From positions 10,334 through 74,333 of the forward strand of contig VTPC01090672.1 of the NCBI GenBank assembly GCA_011009095.1: DNA of 64,000 bases, read 5' to 3'. Position 1 is the first letter of the stretch. Every line of letters begins with the position of its first letter. The stretch is from Ignelater luminosus (taxonomy: Eukaryota; Arthropoda; Insecta; Coleoptera; Elateridae). The notes beneath the pieces were generated by a model that saw only the letters and a program-made list of their open reading frames with translations, was not told the DNA's origin and searched no databases. The translations under genes and the position numbers were made by a program. Shown here piece by piece: positions 10,311 through 23,165 of the stretch.

Positions 10311-13300
10311 TCTAGTACAGATTTTATCTAGCTAATCAATGTGTGTATAACACCTATAAATATTCATAAATAATGGCACAATATCAAATACAACTTTCGC
10401 TCAGTTAAATTGTAGATAATTTTTCGAATTTTCTTTAAGACATATAATGATGCAACTGATCTCAAAAACATAACTGGCATTAAAAGTCAGGGTACTGAAA
10501 TAATTTTATTTCTAACACCAACATCAGAATTTCAATTTTAAGACTTCCAGGACATGCGCTATTGATGACCTACGTAATGTACTTTTTATATCAATCTGCC
10601 CCAAAGAATGTAAGCTTCAGACCTTCAAAGATGTAGATCTGCAGCTGGCTTTCATGAATGGTAGACAACGCTTACCCTTAAAATGGCTAAAGAGACATCT
10701 GCAAAGACAATACAATTTTGACAAAGATAGTGGTAACCAAAACCTGTTATGTTCAAATTATCTACACGCCAGCACTGGAAAGATTGGAAAAAAAGAGAAT
10801 AAGCAAAATTCAGATGAGAAAATTTACAGAACCAATTAGCACAGGAAACTTTAATGTTGCGAGTTATTCTACAAAAGAATATATGTTAAGAATTACAAAA
10901 ACAGATAACAAGAGTAAAGCAAAAATAGAACTCGCTATTATAGTATGAAGAATTGCAAATGTAGGTTATACCTACCGTTGCAAAAAATGAAAAATGGGAC
11001 TAAATTCTATTTTAATTTGAAAGGCAGAAATAGATGCTGCTGCCACATACATGCTAATTTATTCTGTTCGCAACGTCTCAATATCAACCGTTTTATTAAA
11101 CAGGTGTTGGTTCTGTTTTTAAACAATTTTCTATTTTCTCACTGTTTTGATATTTGTTTTTACCAAAAAATAGGCCTTGTATACCGATAAAAAAAGAAGA
11201 ATATTGTACATCAAGGAGGCATATGCATGAATCAGTATGTGGTAAGAAAAACAGGTTTTAATTTTTGTTACGACTTCCCAATTTTACAAAACCATGTCTG
11301 AATACTTCAGTCTGGCTCTTGACCATGAATTTTCATGGCCGAAAAACACTTTTGTACTTTTATTATTATTCGTCTGATGCTCTTAAACGGCGATCGAAAA
11401 TGAAATCGTCTCCCCCATCAAACCTTTATGGAAAGTTTCCTTTATACGTGCAGTCATAAAATTCCCCCAATTATTTTCGGATTTACTGGTTGCCCGCATC
11501 GAGAAATAAAATATTGGGAAAAACAATTTCGTTGAATATTATGCGTCTTGTAATTATCGATGCACCACCGGTAACTTAAAACTTAGAATAATGCACATAA
11601 TTACGTGATTAGGGGTGAAGCTCTAACGCTTATTAGGGTCCTAAAATAACTATCAAAAAAATCAATAAGCACCCCGCGACTGTAGGTAGTAAGCAATAGC
11701 GATGTAAGAGTGTCAAGGTCAGTACTAGATATGCACCGCATTGCAATTGCACTTCGTGTAATAATGCAACAGTACGCCGTGCTCTGCTGGCTGGTGACTG
11801 ATCCTGAAAACATGTACCGACTGTTGTGGTTTTATGTTTATTTTTAACAACAAACTGTATGTTTTTACGTGATTCTATTTTTTTTTGTTCCTGAAAAACT
11901 GAAGGATTATACAAATATTTTTTTTGTTTGTTTGTGTGGTGTTTTTTAAATGTTTAGGTTTCCTTTTGTTTTTGTTTTCTGTTTTAAAGCTACGCAAGAA
12001 AAAGTTTTTTAGTGCGTAAGAGAAAGAAAAATTGTTATCAATAAATTAAAGTTTGAAGTTATGGGCGTAAACGGGTATCAAGGCGGCTGTTACTCGTCTG
12101 TTTGGTAAATTAGTCTGAAGCTCTTTCAGAAAGCTTTCGAGTGTCGTAGAAAAGTGTTTTTAACGCTACTACTACCTTTGCTTTTGAGATTTTAGACCTT
12201 TTTTCTTTTCTCAACTAAATATTTCATTGCATTAGTTTTAATCATTCATTTTCTGTTGTTTTTGAATTCGTTTATAAAACATGCTTTGTTCGTAATTGTT
12301 TTAGAAATTTAAAAACGTTGCCAACTTTCAAAATTAAATCGAATTATATTTACTATAAATTCAACCACTTTCGCTTTTGCAAATCTATTTTAAACTTGGA
12401 TTTCTTTTGGTAAATTGCCAGAAAAGCTCCTTTAAGTATAATAAATAAGACATTTCCAAACTTAAAATCGAATTTTATTTTTTCGGAATTCTTAGAAGAG
12501 ATCTATACATTTCCACATTTTCAATTCTATCGAATGGAAAATTTCTCTAAAAATCTTTTAGGATTTAATTTTTTTCTAAGAAAGCGTATTCAAGAAAAAT
12601 ATTAAATCCTCGTCAACTTTCTGAAAAAATGAAATTTTGAAACGCTTCAAGCGGTTCATTAATTTTTCTTAAACAACCTTAGTAGTAAGGTCTTTTAGAA
12701 CTTTTTGTGCCAGAGCAAAAATTAACCGGAAGTGTTTTATTCACATTTTGTCTTTACCTATTCTTGTACATTTTGCGTTTTTATTGAATTTATAAAATTA
12801 TTTTGGGCTTTCTACCTACGTTTTTACATCAAGACGTGAACATACGGGTGAACCATGAAAAACAAAACTGTTGACTGTGTTATGTTTTGAAACAAGCGGA
12901 TTTCATTTGTTTGAAATTATTTTAAATTTAGGATTGTAATTTTTAAAAATTCAAGTTTTTTTACAGGTGGAGACTGTAGAAATTTATATTTTTGTCAAAA
13001 ATTAATTTTACTATAACATTAATGCAAATTTTAGGACACAAAAGTCCCTACACTGCAATGAAAATTGCTTGTCAAAAATTGCTTTTTTGGCCAAGATGTT
13101 GATAGAATGGTTTTATTAAAAAAGTCATTCAAAATTTCCAAAAATTTTTATTTGCTTGGAGTAGTAAAGAATTATGTAGTTTTGATCAGTGGACTAAATT
13201 CCTGAAAGTAATCTGTAGCCAATTAATTATGTTTTGTAACTTCATCCTTATCATAAACTTATCAGAATTCATTGTAATATTCTACCTACCGATACATTTT

Positions 13301-13330
13301 AATATCAAGATTTAAAACTAAAACTAAAAT
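10311..13330. other. AT-rich stretch with no recognised gene
   Basis: Short frames at 10654-11459 and on the minus strand at 11601-11914 match nothing I know. 11560-11830 is a small island of higher GC with overlapping frames on the minus strand; I could not assign it. The rest (11930-13330) is T- and A-rich with no open frames. Confidence 0.5.
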
Positions 13331-13339
13331 TTTGTAAGG

Positions 13340-15880
13340 CAACATGCAACACGACTACGTATTATGAGAAAACAATATGAAGCGCGATCATATAACTTTA
13401 TACATAAAAGAGGCCAAAAAAGGGTAAACCGCAAAAGAAGCGGAAAGCTAGATTTGAAGACGACGCGATAGCGTAATTAGTAATAGTACGAGAAGCGCCA
13501 CCGGGGCTGATTGAGGCCTACTCAAAAGTTTTACATCCTGTAATTCCATATGAGACAAGCGGGGGAGGGCGCAGCACGATTTCTTTTATTTTTTTTTTTT
13601 TTGGAAGATTAAGCCTGATCACAGAACACTCCCTTTTGAGCCTGATCTTGGCTCTTTGAGTGGCGCAGCACGAAGCAATTCGTATTTAGCTCATAAAACG
13701 GTCAATGAACAGCACAAAAAATATAATAATTCTAAAAAGAAGTTTGTTTGGTAGAGATTCAAAAACTTATAGAAAGCAGAACCTCAAAATTCTGTTTCAG
13801 GCGTACGTTCTCTATTGAGAGAGAGACGAACAGGCGTACGGCTGCGTCATGTAACGGCTCATCGGTGGCGGTCAAGGTAGAGCTTCGCTCTTCTTTTACC
13901 TTCTTAAGAACAATAAACGCAAATACAGGGCGGACTCGCGTTCGAACCAAGAACACAAGTTTGAGTTTGCTTCTCTATTTACTTAAAAAAAAAAACAAAT
14001 ACGAACACGCGTTGGGCTACGTGACCCAAAAAAAGAATTTGATAAAAACCCTGGTCGGACTACACACTCTAACGGACTATCTTACGGTGCCTTAAGTTGT
14101 GGCTTTTCCTTCCATTAATCTTCTTAATATAAGCGCGGGTAGAGCTGCGTGCACAAATCGGGCTACCTCCGGTGGCCCAAGAGAGTAAGAAATGTAAATA
14201 CAAACTCTCAGCGGGATGTACTACCTAATGGACTATTCCCGGTGAGCCAGAATCGCATTAATCCTCTTAACAGAGTAAATACGAAGCGTATCGGGCTGAG
14301 CTTACCTGCAATCGCCCAAGCTCGAATTTCGCCCTCAAAAAAAATAAATAAAAAAGTGGAGCTGTGTCATTTAACGGGCCACCTCCGGTAGCCCAACGTA
14401 GGTCTTGGCTTTTCATTAGCCTTCTTAAAGAATAGTAAATACAAATGTGGGTTAGGATGTGTGCACGAATTTGGTTCATAAGACCTTCTTAGGAAAATTA
14501 ACACAAACAGGCACAGGGCTGCGCCACGCAACGAGACACCTCTAGCGGCTTAAGCTACGGCTTTGCCACCCTAACAAAAGTAAATAAGAACGCGCCACTC
14601 AATGAGCCACCTTCGGTGGCCTAAGGTAGGGCTTTTCTCATCATGTATCTTCAATAAATAGAGATACGGGCCGGGTTCGTGCTAAAAAATGCTACCTGCA
14701 TTGCACCAAGATCGAGCTTCTTCCTCCATTAACTTTCTTAAGGAATGTAAATACAAAGACACTTCGTCCTGTATTAGCTTTCTTTAGAAAAGTAAATACA
14801 AACACGGGTGGGGCGCGCAATTCCAACGAATCACCTGCGGTGGGCCAAAATTGGTTTTTGTCCTGCATTAACCTTCTTAAGAAAAGTAGATACAAATACG
14901 CGTCCGGCTGTACATACAAAGATCCACCTTTGGTGATCCAAGGTAGGACTTTGCTTTTCGTTTACCTTCTTAAGATTATTGAATAGAAACGCGAATCAAA
15001 TTTCACTCTCTATTAACTCTTTAAATAAAAATAAATATGAACTCGAATCAGTCACTCAACGAGCCATCTTCAATGGCCCAAGATCAAGTAATCCCTTCAT
15101 TAACATTTTTTAAAAAAGTAAATACGAACACGAGTCGAGCTGCGTCACCCAAAAGGCAAACTGTTGTGGCTCAAGGTAAAGCTTCTCCCTCCATTTTCTC
15201 TTTTAGAAAAGTAGATACGAACGCGGGTAGGGCTGCGCACTCCAACGGACCATCTGCGATGGCCAAAAGTGAGGCGTCTCTCTCCATTAATTTTCTTAAG
15301 GTAAATAATTACAAACAGCGTCGGGCTGTGCCACTCAACGGGCTAAGATAGGACTGCTCTTCGTATTAACCATTTTAAGAAGAGAAAATAAAAACACGTG
15401 TCGGGATGAACCAAACAACGGGCAACCGGAGGAAGCTCAATTATGGATTTTCTTCCTTCATTTGGCAAACTCGGGTGTGCTTGCGCAATCTAGATTGAGC
15501 TTCCTCGTATACGGAATGAACTGCCTTGTATCTGTGCACCCCGAGGCGGGCGCTTCACTGGCTTAACGTCTGAGGCCGGCCATGTGCACCACTGTAAACA
15601 CTACAGAGAGAGAGCCGTATAATCATATGATGTGAAGCAAAACACGATCGCATATAATACAAGAAAGCACGACATACTGCTGTGTATCGTATGAAAGAGT
15701 GCAAAACACAACTGATAGTAATATAAACAAACGCGAAGCGCTATCACTTAGCATGGCGTGAAAACTGTATACAATGTGCGCAAGCGCGAAGCTTAATCGT
15801 GTACCGTACTGTAATGGAAGGAAACGTAATGTACTCTATACATACATGATATAAAAAATCGCAAAATGCTACTGAAGAAA
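13340..15880 (+). repeat. Composite repeat block enclosing a ~95-bp tandem array
   Basis: The block stands out from the AT-rich flanks by higher GC. Its core, about 13850-15480, is a diverged tandem array. Both sides carry degenerate units with words such as GAAGCGCGATC, GATCGCATATAATAC and GAAGCGCTATC (13340-13500 and 15600-15860). This suggests a second short repeat type flanks the main array. At 13550-13710 one or two units of the main repeat appear in the opposite orientation. None of the open frames across the block is a gene. Confidence 0.7.
13850..15480 (+). repeat. Diverged ~95-bp tandem array (forward orientation)
   Basis: About sixteen units are visible. Each has CTTCTTAAGAAAAGTAAATA or a close variant, a CGGGTCGGGCTGCG-like segment, ACGGGCCACC-TCCGGTGGCCC, and a GGTAGGGCTTTTC-like tail ending in CATTAAC. 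Unit starts can be followed at about 13903, 14119, 14266, 14419, 14483, 14733, 14778, 14872, 14965, 15103, 15199, 15291 and 15370. The spacing is mostly 80-105 bp with a few short units. Two palindromes per unit, one centred on CTTAAG and one on the CACC-GGTG core, are best preserved. The array at 50290-51700 is the same family reversed. Confidence 0.85.
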
Positions 15881-15899
15881 AGCAAAATCGTCGCAACCT

Positions 15900-18800
15900 G
15901 TAATGAAATCTTAAAAAAATGAGGGTGAACAGAAAGGGTCACAAATGTTGTAAAATCTTCAGATTTGGAGACCTATTGGTTGTAGCTTCTGTTCACCTTC
16001 TTTTTCCCCATTTTGACTAATCGTGACAAAATCTAACGCCATCTGTTGGTTGAAGATATTCGCCAATAGCACAAGAAAAGCGTAAAAGTAAACAGTAATC
16101 ACATATCATAGAGCAAAAAGTGTAAATACAAAATACGAAGGTTCAAAGCCCAGACGTCTACTAAACGAGCTGTTATTGTTTTGCTTTTTCAGTTAACAAA
16201 CAATTTCAGTTGCTTTAAGCGCATTACTTGACAAACCTCGGTACACTAATTAAAATTTGTATAGTTTTCATTAAATTCTTGATTTTGCTGTATATTTTGT
16301 CCAGGTTGTTACGAATTTGCAGAGCTTTTTGTTAAATGTATTTACCTCATGCTATAGTTGAATTTGAGTTGTTAATGATTAGAATTACCTAGACAATATA
16401 AAAAAGTAACTAGAACGCTTACTAACTTTTGTCAAATATACGAGGAATTAAAAGTTTTAATATTCACTCGTTAAATAAGACAATACAAATATTAAATAAA
16501 ATTTTTTTGTGTTTGCATTCAATAATGAAATTGCCAACTCATTATAGATACATTTCAATTTGTGAGGTTTGCTTTTATTCCTTACAGCTACAACAAAACG
16601 AACCCCTAAATTTGACAAATTAAAAGGGGTGTGCTCATGTTCAAATAGGGTGGTTATATAAATATTGACATTAAGATCTGACAGAGCCGTAGAACCTGGG
16701 GAAATTAATATTGTTTTACAGCAAAAAAAATTGCGAGCCTGTGTTTGCTTAAGTAGTTTAAAACAATCGTCAAATCGTAAACTAAAATCACAGTGGCTGC
16801 AAAGAATTCATTTAGAAATTCTGAGGGTGTAAATATAAATTGCTATAAAGGCAAAGATTTATTATAATTAATTAGAGAAAAATGCATAGAGTAATAATGA
16901 AAATTAACTGAAATTTACTTTAAAACGCAAAATTACCTAAACTACGTCACTGTGATCTAAAAATGTTTTTTAAGACGCGTGCTCAATTTGGAAATGGGTA
17001 TTGATTTCAAGCGTCGAAAAAAAAATCATTTTCTCCGTGTTAAATAAATAAAGGCTTGCATACAATTTATTTCCTCGTTTTTAAAAGACTTTGCCATTTT
17101 TTATCAAATCCTTGATTTTTTCATAAAGTGTATCTATCAGCATAAAATTTCCGTTTCGTGTTTAGTCAAAGGACGATTCTAAGCAGGAAATGCACATATT
17201 TTAAAAGTATAACCGGAAGCAAGATGTGTGTTTGGATGACATTTGGTTTTTGTATAATAAAAAACATATTTGTGGCGGCCATATTTTTTTTTATCATGGT
17301 TGTTGTTATTGTTGTTATTATTATAATTTATATTTTATGATCGGATAAATGCCTTAAAGCTACGGCGTCTGTGGTTTTTTACGTAACAGTAGTTAACTTT
17401 CGATATTCAACTTTTTTCTTTCTAATATAAAAAAAAATGAATACATATCAACTTTGACGCATATGTCTATAATTTTATTAAGTTAACTCGAGCATTTAAG
17501 CGTTTCCCGGAAAACTTTATCTGGCCTTTAATAGATTTTTTCTTTGGCTATTTTTTATTTGGTTTTATCAAAAGATTTTTGATAAATTTGGTAGTTATAA
17601 AAATTTTAAATTGCAAGATAACCTACTCGATCTTCGAATAACCTTCAAAATTTGTTATTTGGTAACACTTTATATTGTACAGTATATAATATTTTAAACG
17701 TTATCAATGAAGTAGTAAAAATCTCTTTATCTTGTGCACACTTGTGACTTATACCAAAAATATACACTTTATAAATAATTTCCATTTTATAACGGTAAAA
17801 TCTTTACAGTGCATAATAAATTAAAAGCATTGTCTCAATAAATAAATTTTCTTCCTGCATGAGAAAATTTAAAATTCCGCATAAATTAAAAATCAAAGAG
17901 AAGGCAGCATGCAATTATATCCGTGAGGTTCGTGTGTTGCACATCTAAAGTATTTATTTTTCGCGAGGGTAGTTTTGACAGCGCTTCCCTGCAATTGTGG
18001 AGGGTCTAAGAAGCAGGAGCGCTATTGATCGCAGTTTTTGATCCCTAGCTTTTCCCCATGTTACTAAATGCACCCAAACGGTGCAGTAAAAATTGCTGTT
18101 ATTAATTTATGTACGTATACCTGTATATTATTATTATTTGTTACGTTCACAAATTTGATCTGAATCCTACTATAGTGATGTAATTTAGAAATTCTTTTTG
18201 TCTCTACGGTTGCTATTAGTTACATTTTGAAATTTTCTAAAGAAAAATAGTAAATTTGTATTTTCTGTTAAGGGCTGAGGCAATTTTAAAATGTCCGTTA
18301 CAAAATTGAGACAGGGCGAGGGAAATCGAAAATGTCTAATAAATTTATTTAAATTAAAAAAGTTTAACATTTAAAATTGCTAATTTAATATTTTCTAGCG
18401 GGACGGGGACGTTAGAAGAATTTATAATATATTAGAGTAGAACTTTCAATCGGAATCCTCATTCAAAGCAATTACCTCAACCATGCGCTACCTCAAACCT
18501 GTTGATGATTTCTTCGATAGCTAAAGTTTTGGTTAGTGAATTCTCAGTTAGAACGATTTATTAGAGTTTTGAAAATAAATGGAAGAATTATTGAGCTTAA
18601 TGAGGAAACGCATTTCTTTGTGTTTTAGATCTAATTGATGATTATTTCATTCATTAGATTCTGCTGTATTTGTTTGGCAAAAAGATTTGAATACTGTGGT
18701 CACTCTGTCATTGTTCATTTCCCACTTTAGATGCATCAGTGTCAACTTCCGTTTTTGCGTTAGAATTCGTATACAATGTTAAAATCTGTCCGGTTTAATT

Positions 18801-21190
18801 CTTTGAATGTTCTTTCTTGTATTTCCCCCTTATCAAATATTAATACAATTTTGAAAATGATATACTGCCTAATTCCTCAAATTAGTAATCTTCATGCAGT
18901 ACATTCTTTGGCTTAAATTCGCCCATCACTGGTTTTTCGTTCCAATTAAACTGTTTTTTATGGAGATAAGGCACTTTTCGACAATCTAGTTTTAAACCGA
19001 CTTGGAAATCTAGCGATCGCGTCGTTCATATAGATCAACACCTGCGTAAGCTTAAATTGTTCTGGTACCTGATTTATGGATCAATTTTCATTAAAATTTC
19101 TAAGGAAACGCGATCGTGAATTTTTAAAACACAAAGCTCGACAAAATGTATCATCTAACCTAAATTGCATGGAAATTGACTAATACTGTACGTTATTGAA
19201 ATCAAGAACTATAAATGAATAATTTAACCTAATCAAAATTAGGTTACGTTAAATCGAATGACAGATTTTTATGTTATAATTTCGTTTAGGTTTAAATGAT
19301 TGTTATTTTCAAAAACCTTGAAAATAGAAATTATAGATTAGATAGTAAACTAACTGTGATACATAGGAAGATTAGGTTGTCTTATGTTATTATAGGTTAC
19401 AAATTCGAAATATCTGCGTTTTATAGGTTATAGCTTGTGATAAATCAACAAAAACGATTAAGTATGCCGTGGATCATTCGATGTTTTATTCAACTTAGCG
19501 TCATAAATATTTGTAATATGTCAAATCGAAATTACCTAACCTAGTGTGTGTTGATTTAGTTAAATAAAAATTAAATGGTCGGCATTTTCACTATTAATTG
19601 TAAAAAATAGATGAATTCTAAATTACTTTAGTTTGTTTTAATAAAATTAAATCGCTATATGGTGAAGAAATTTAAAGAAAAATAACAAGATTACAGATAT
19701 TACAACTTAACCTCAATTTGTTCAACGACAGATTGAATAACGCTTCTCAATTAAAAGCTGAACATCAACAACACACTTGACGCCAATTTTAGTTAATTTA
19801 ACATGCTATTAACTTAAAATATAAAAATTCAATTTGGTTTGTTTAGGAATATTCTGAATGAATATTTTTAGGTTATGTTAAAACATTTGCTTTTGCCGAT
19901 CTTGACAAACAAACTTTTTAAAGATTAATAAAATACGAGTGTTAAATTTGAGAATTTGTTGATGACACAAGGTTAACCTACAAAAATATCAGATCAAAGA
20001 CACGTTTGTCAAAATTTATATTGTAGATTAGCCAAACAAATGACAGAAAGCACAGAGACGACGTCCATTTTGTTTTTCTTAATTTAATCTTTGTATGTGC
20101 TTTGTATGTGTGTGCTCGCTTTAACTTGCTATTTATTTATCAAATTATATCATTAAGGAACTTCAGCTGCAATTTTTATCACTTTTTTTGATTTTTCCCT
20201 AACACTGTCTTTAACTTTGGAGATTAAATAAAAAAAAGTGACGAGTGCCCAGAGAGTACCCCATCAAATGCGGCGACTGTCACTTACATTTGAGGTTAGA
20301 TAACACAGACATTGATCATTAACATTTTACTTTATCTACTGATCGCTTTGACAATTACAATTTGACGAACTTTAGGTTATGAAATCATTTTTTTATGTTA
20401 GGTTAGATCAATAAAAATTAAACAGATCTAAAAATTCGCTTTTTCACTTAACATTTTTTTTGCAGAACTTCCTTTTTTATTCACGTTGAAAATTCTAATG
20501 ACCCTTTTTTTAGTGGGAATGACAAAAATCTCAAACCTTCATTAATCATAACTTCGCTTAAAGTCTTGGCAAACTTGATGTTAACACACCTATACAAAAA
20601 ATTGAGATTACGCATATAAAAAAAAGGTCTTCTAAATTATTATTTCTAAATTTTAAAATATTCAATCCTGTCATATCCACAAATTCTTTCAAGAAATACA
20701 AAAGCCTATAAGCATCAATAAAAGTTTTCTATTTTATTGTAACATGTAAACTCTTAAAAACAAAGAAACATTACTTTTGCGTTCCCGGACAATTTATATT
20801 TAAATTATACAGTTTGGTTTTCATATTTAAATGTTTATCTTCAAATTCCTACGTTAATAATTTAGGTGTGACCATCACCAAATTTATTTCGGCGGTCAGA
20901 AAATTTCCAAACGCAAGAATTTTGCGTAAGAATTTGCGTAAGTTCTCCTTTAAAATAATAGCGGATAATTGTTTCTTTATAAAAATAATGACCTGTTAAG
21001 TAATGCAAGAAAAAATTTCCTTTATTCGGCCATTTTTTTAGATGGCATCATTTTGATTAGATTTCCAATAGCATAATTGCGGTTTGAAAATTCGTAGCCT
21101 TGGAATTAAATTATTATAAAGTTGCGTCAAACCGTGACTATGAATCATCGAATCTTTGGCATTTAGAAATTTTATTTAAGTTGCACAAAT
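15900..21190. other. Long AT-rich non-coding stretch
   Basis: No gene or transposon protein is recognisable. A small imperfect inverted repeat lies at 15921-15938 and 15984-16000. The segment 19150-20420 is unusually rich in AGGTTA/TAACCT words in both orientations. Short frames at 16429, 17158, 18185 and 20814 look random. Confidence 0.6.
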
Positions 21191-21196
21191 TTTCTG

Positions 21197-21315
21197 CGTG
21201 TATGTATGTTTGTATGTAAGTGTGTGTTAGTTTTCATCAAGGCTAATGCGATTTCCTTTTATAGAATAATGCATGCTGCTCTTTTCGTATGTGTGTATGT
21301 GTGTTTCTTGTATGT
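21197..21315. repeat. TG/TATG-rich simple repeat
   Basis: Two runs of TGTGTATGTATG-like sequence at 21197-21233 and 21288-21316, separated by ordinary sequence. Confidence 0.7.
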
Positions 21316-21639
21316 ACACAGCTTTAACAGCCGATAAACGATAAATATTTAACGTTAAAAACAAATTCGGTAGGAAGAGTTTTCATTTAGTATTTATAAT
21401 TTATTTATTACTAAATTAGAAACGAATTAGCGTCGTGTTCGAAATAGGAAACGCTAAAATCATTTTTCCTATTACATATCCACAGATATTTTTTAACCTT
21501 GATGGGGAGGAATGTGGATAATGTGCATGTGCAGTTGTTACAAAGAAAAGCCAATATTTTAGACGTAAAAAACTGGTCTAATAAAGGACAGATATCCTGG
21601 TGCACGTTGCACCTAGACAAAGAAATGCATACATATACG

Positions 21640-22310
21640 TTTCGTGTATACGCGAAAACCGTCCGCTAGAACAAGACAGATAAAGCATTTAAAAAGAGAT
21701 ATATTAAACTCAACAGTGGGAAAATTCAGAATTAGAACGCCGAAAGCTGAACAAAGACGGAAGGACGTGTCAGAATAGAACTCAGATATAAACAGAACTA
21801 GGAAGAAAAAGACGCGATTAACTTAAAAAGAGGCCGCGGTCAGCAGACGAGGAAAAACAACTGTTTAAACAAAGATGGGGATTATTTTAACCTATCAAAT
21901 TAAAACGTAGCAAAGAACGCGAATAGAATTGGCCTCCAGCGCGAAAAAGATAAGCGACACCGATAGAGAAAGACGCCGCAATTGGAAAGAGACGAGCGGT
22001 AATTTTTTCCAATTCGAAACTTGCATGCGCTCGTGGGAGTAAGAAAGAGATAGGTAAAATGATAGCATGGCCGAATGCATGCGACAAGGATGGGGGGATG
22101 CATTAGATACGGAAGGAGAGGAAAACAGAAAGGAGAGGGAAAATGCAAGTGCATGTAGACGCCGAGTGGCGTCGTACTTGTTGCGTCAGAGTGTGACGTT
22201 GCATTGTATAGTCCATATTACTTCGGCATCTACAGGAGCTTTAGATTTCGGACAAAATTTACACGAGCTTTCATTTTTAGGACCCTTCCCTGCAATCATG
22301 TGATTTTTTT
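21640..22310 (+). promoter_or_regulatory. Putative promoter / first-exon region
   Basis: This stretch has clearly more CpG and GC than its flanks, and many GAGA/GGAGAGG purine tracts of the kind common in insect promoters. It ends about 140 bp before the splice acceptor of the putative 5' UTR exon at 22449. A donor-like GTAAGA at 22326 could end a non-coding first exon. I see no convincing TATA box. The start site cannot be placed from sequence. The overlapping short frames on both strands are shadows of the skewed composition. Confidence 0.4.
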
Positions 22311-22448
22311 TAAAGCGAAAATTGTGTAAGAATAAGAATGAATTTAGAATTTTAGAGAAAATTTAAAATTTATGGAATTAGCTAAAATGAATTTTTATAA
22401 TTATTAAAAAAAATACAGAATCATTAATGAGTTTCATTTTTGTTTCAG

Positions 22449-23159
22449 ATCTCAACAAAATGGTGGAAGTACACGAGATTCGATTTGAAGAATGAAGAAA
22501 CTGAATAATAAGTAAAATGCATTAGTTTGATTTAACAAATCGTTCTCATTTGTTAAAATAATATGTGATAAAAATTAAATTTAAGTGTTCAGTACGTTAA
22601 ATTTTTTAAAAAGTAAAAAACAACACGTGATATACGTAAATTAAGTAACGTAAAAGTGTTCTTAAGTTTTACTTTTAAGTAGATACGTTTTTTTAAAAAA
22701 ATAATTAAAGTGCAATATTTTTAAATAAATTTTAAATTTGAGTGCGACCTGCTTGCTTGGACATAAGTGTTTCGTTTTTTAATTGCATAAAAAAATAAAT
22801 CTTTAATTAGATTTTGAAAGAAAACACGGAAGAAATTTGTGGATTGTTATTTTGAGTCGCAGAACTTAAAGCAGTTTGTGTTGGTTATCGAGAGAAACTG
22901 TGGATTGCAGTGAGGGATATAATAAAATCTGCACAGGGCCGAAAAGCCTATTACAATTAAAATTTTAGTGTAATGAATGATTTGAAGCTGCAATGGGCCG
23001 AATTATTCCAGTTTGTACTATACATAGCGTCGCACACAGTGTAGCAAACTTAGCGCCTCGGAAAAATGGCGGACTGCTCGTATTCGCGATGTATCCAACA
23101 GAAGCGATATATTAGAAGAGAGCTGCAAAGATGGACAAAAAATATGGTGTATATAGTGG
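22449..23159 (+). other. Putative exon: long 5' UTR plus start of a coding region
   Basis: A pyrimidine-rich acceptor, TTTTTGTTTCAG, ends at 22448 and a consensus donor, GTGAGT, begins at 23160. Between them is about 617 nt of UTR followed by 94 coding nt. The UTR holds a 12-codon upstream frame, including its stop, at 22460-22495. A TAG in the main frame at 23051-23053 closes that frame just before the ATG at 23066. Splice sites are predicted by eye only, and the upstream edge is less certain than the donor. Confidence 0.5.
23066..23159 (+). CDS. Putative first coding exon of an unidentified host gene (partial)
   Basis: The frame opens at GAAAAATGG, a good eukaryotic start context, 12 bases after an in-frame TAG. 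It gives 31 codons beginning MADCSYSRC and ending WTKNMVYIV, then one base before a GTGAGT donor (phase 1). The peptide is strongly basic, with the pairs KR and RR, and has normal codon variety. It contrasts with the low-complexity random frames nearby. I do not recognise the protein with confidence. No second exon is found in the remaining 40 kb to the right, so the intron would be very long or the next exon lies outside. It could also be a chance frame; the combination of start context, upstream stop and consensus donor makes a real exon more likely. Confidence 0.55.
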
Positions 23160-23165
23160 GTGAGT

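Noticed and set aside
13748-15351. Several 60-115-codon frames across the first tandem array
   Set aside because: They restart in each repeat unit and differ between units; there is no sign of protein-level conservation.
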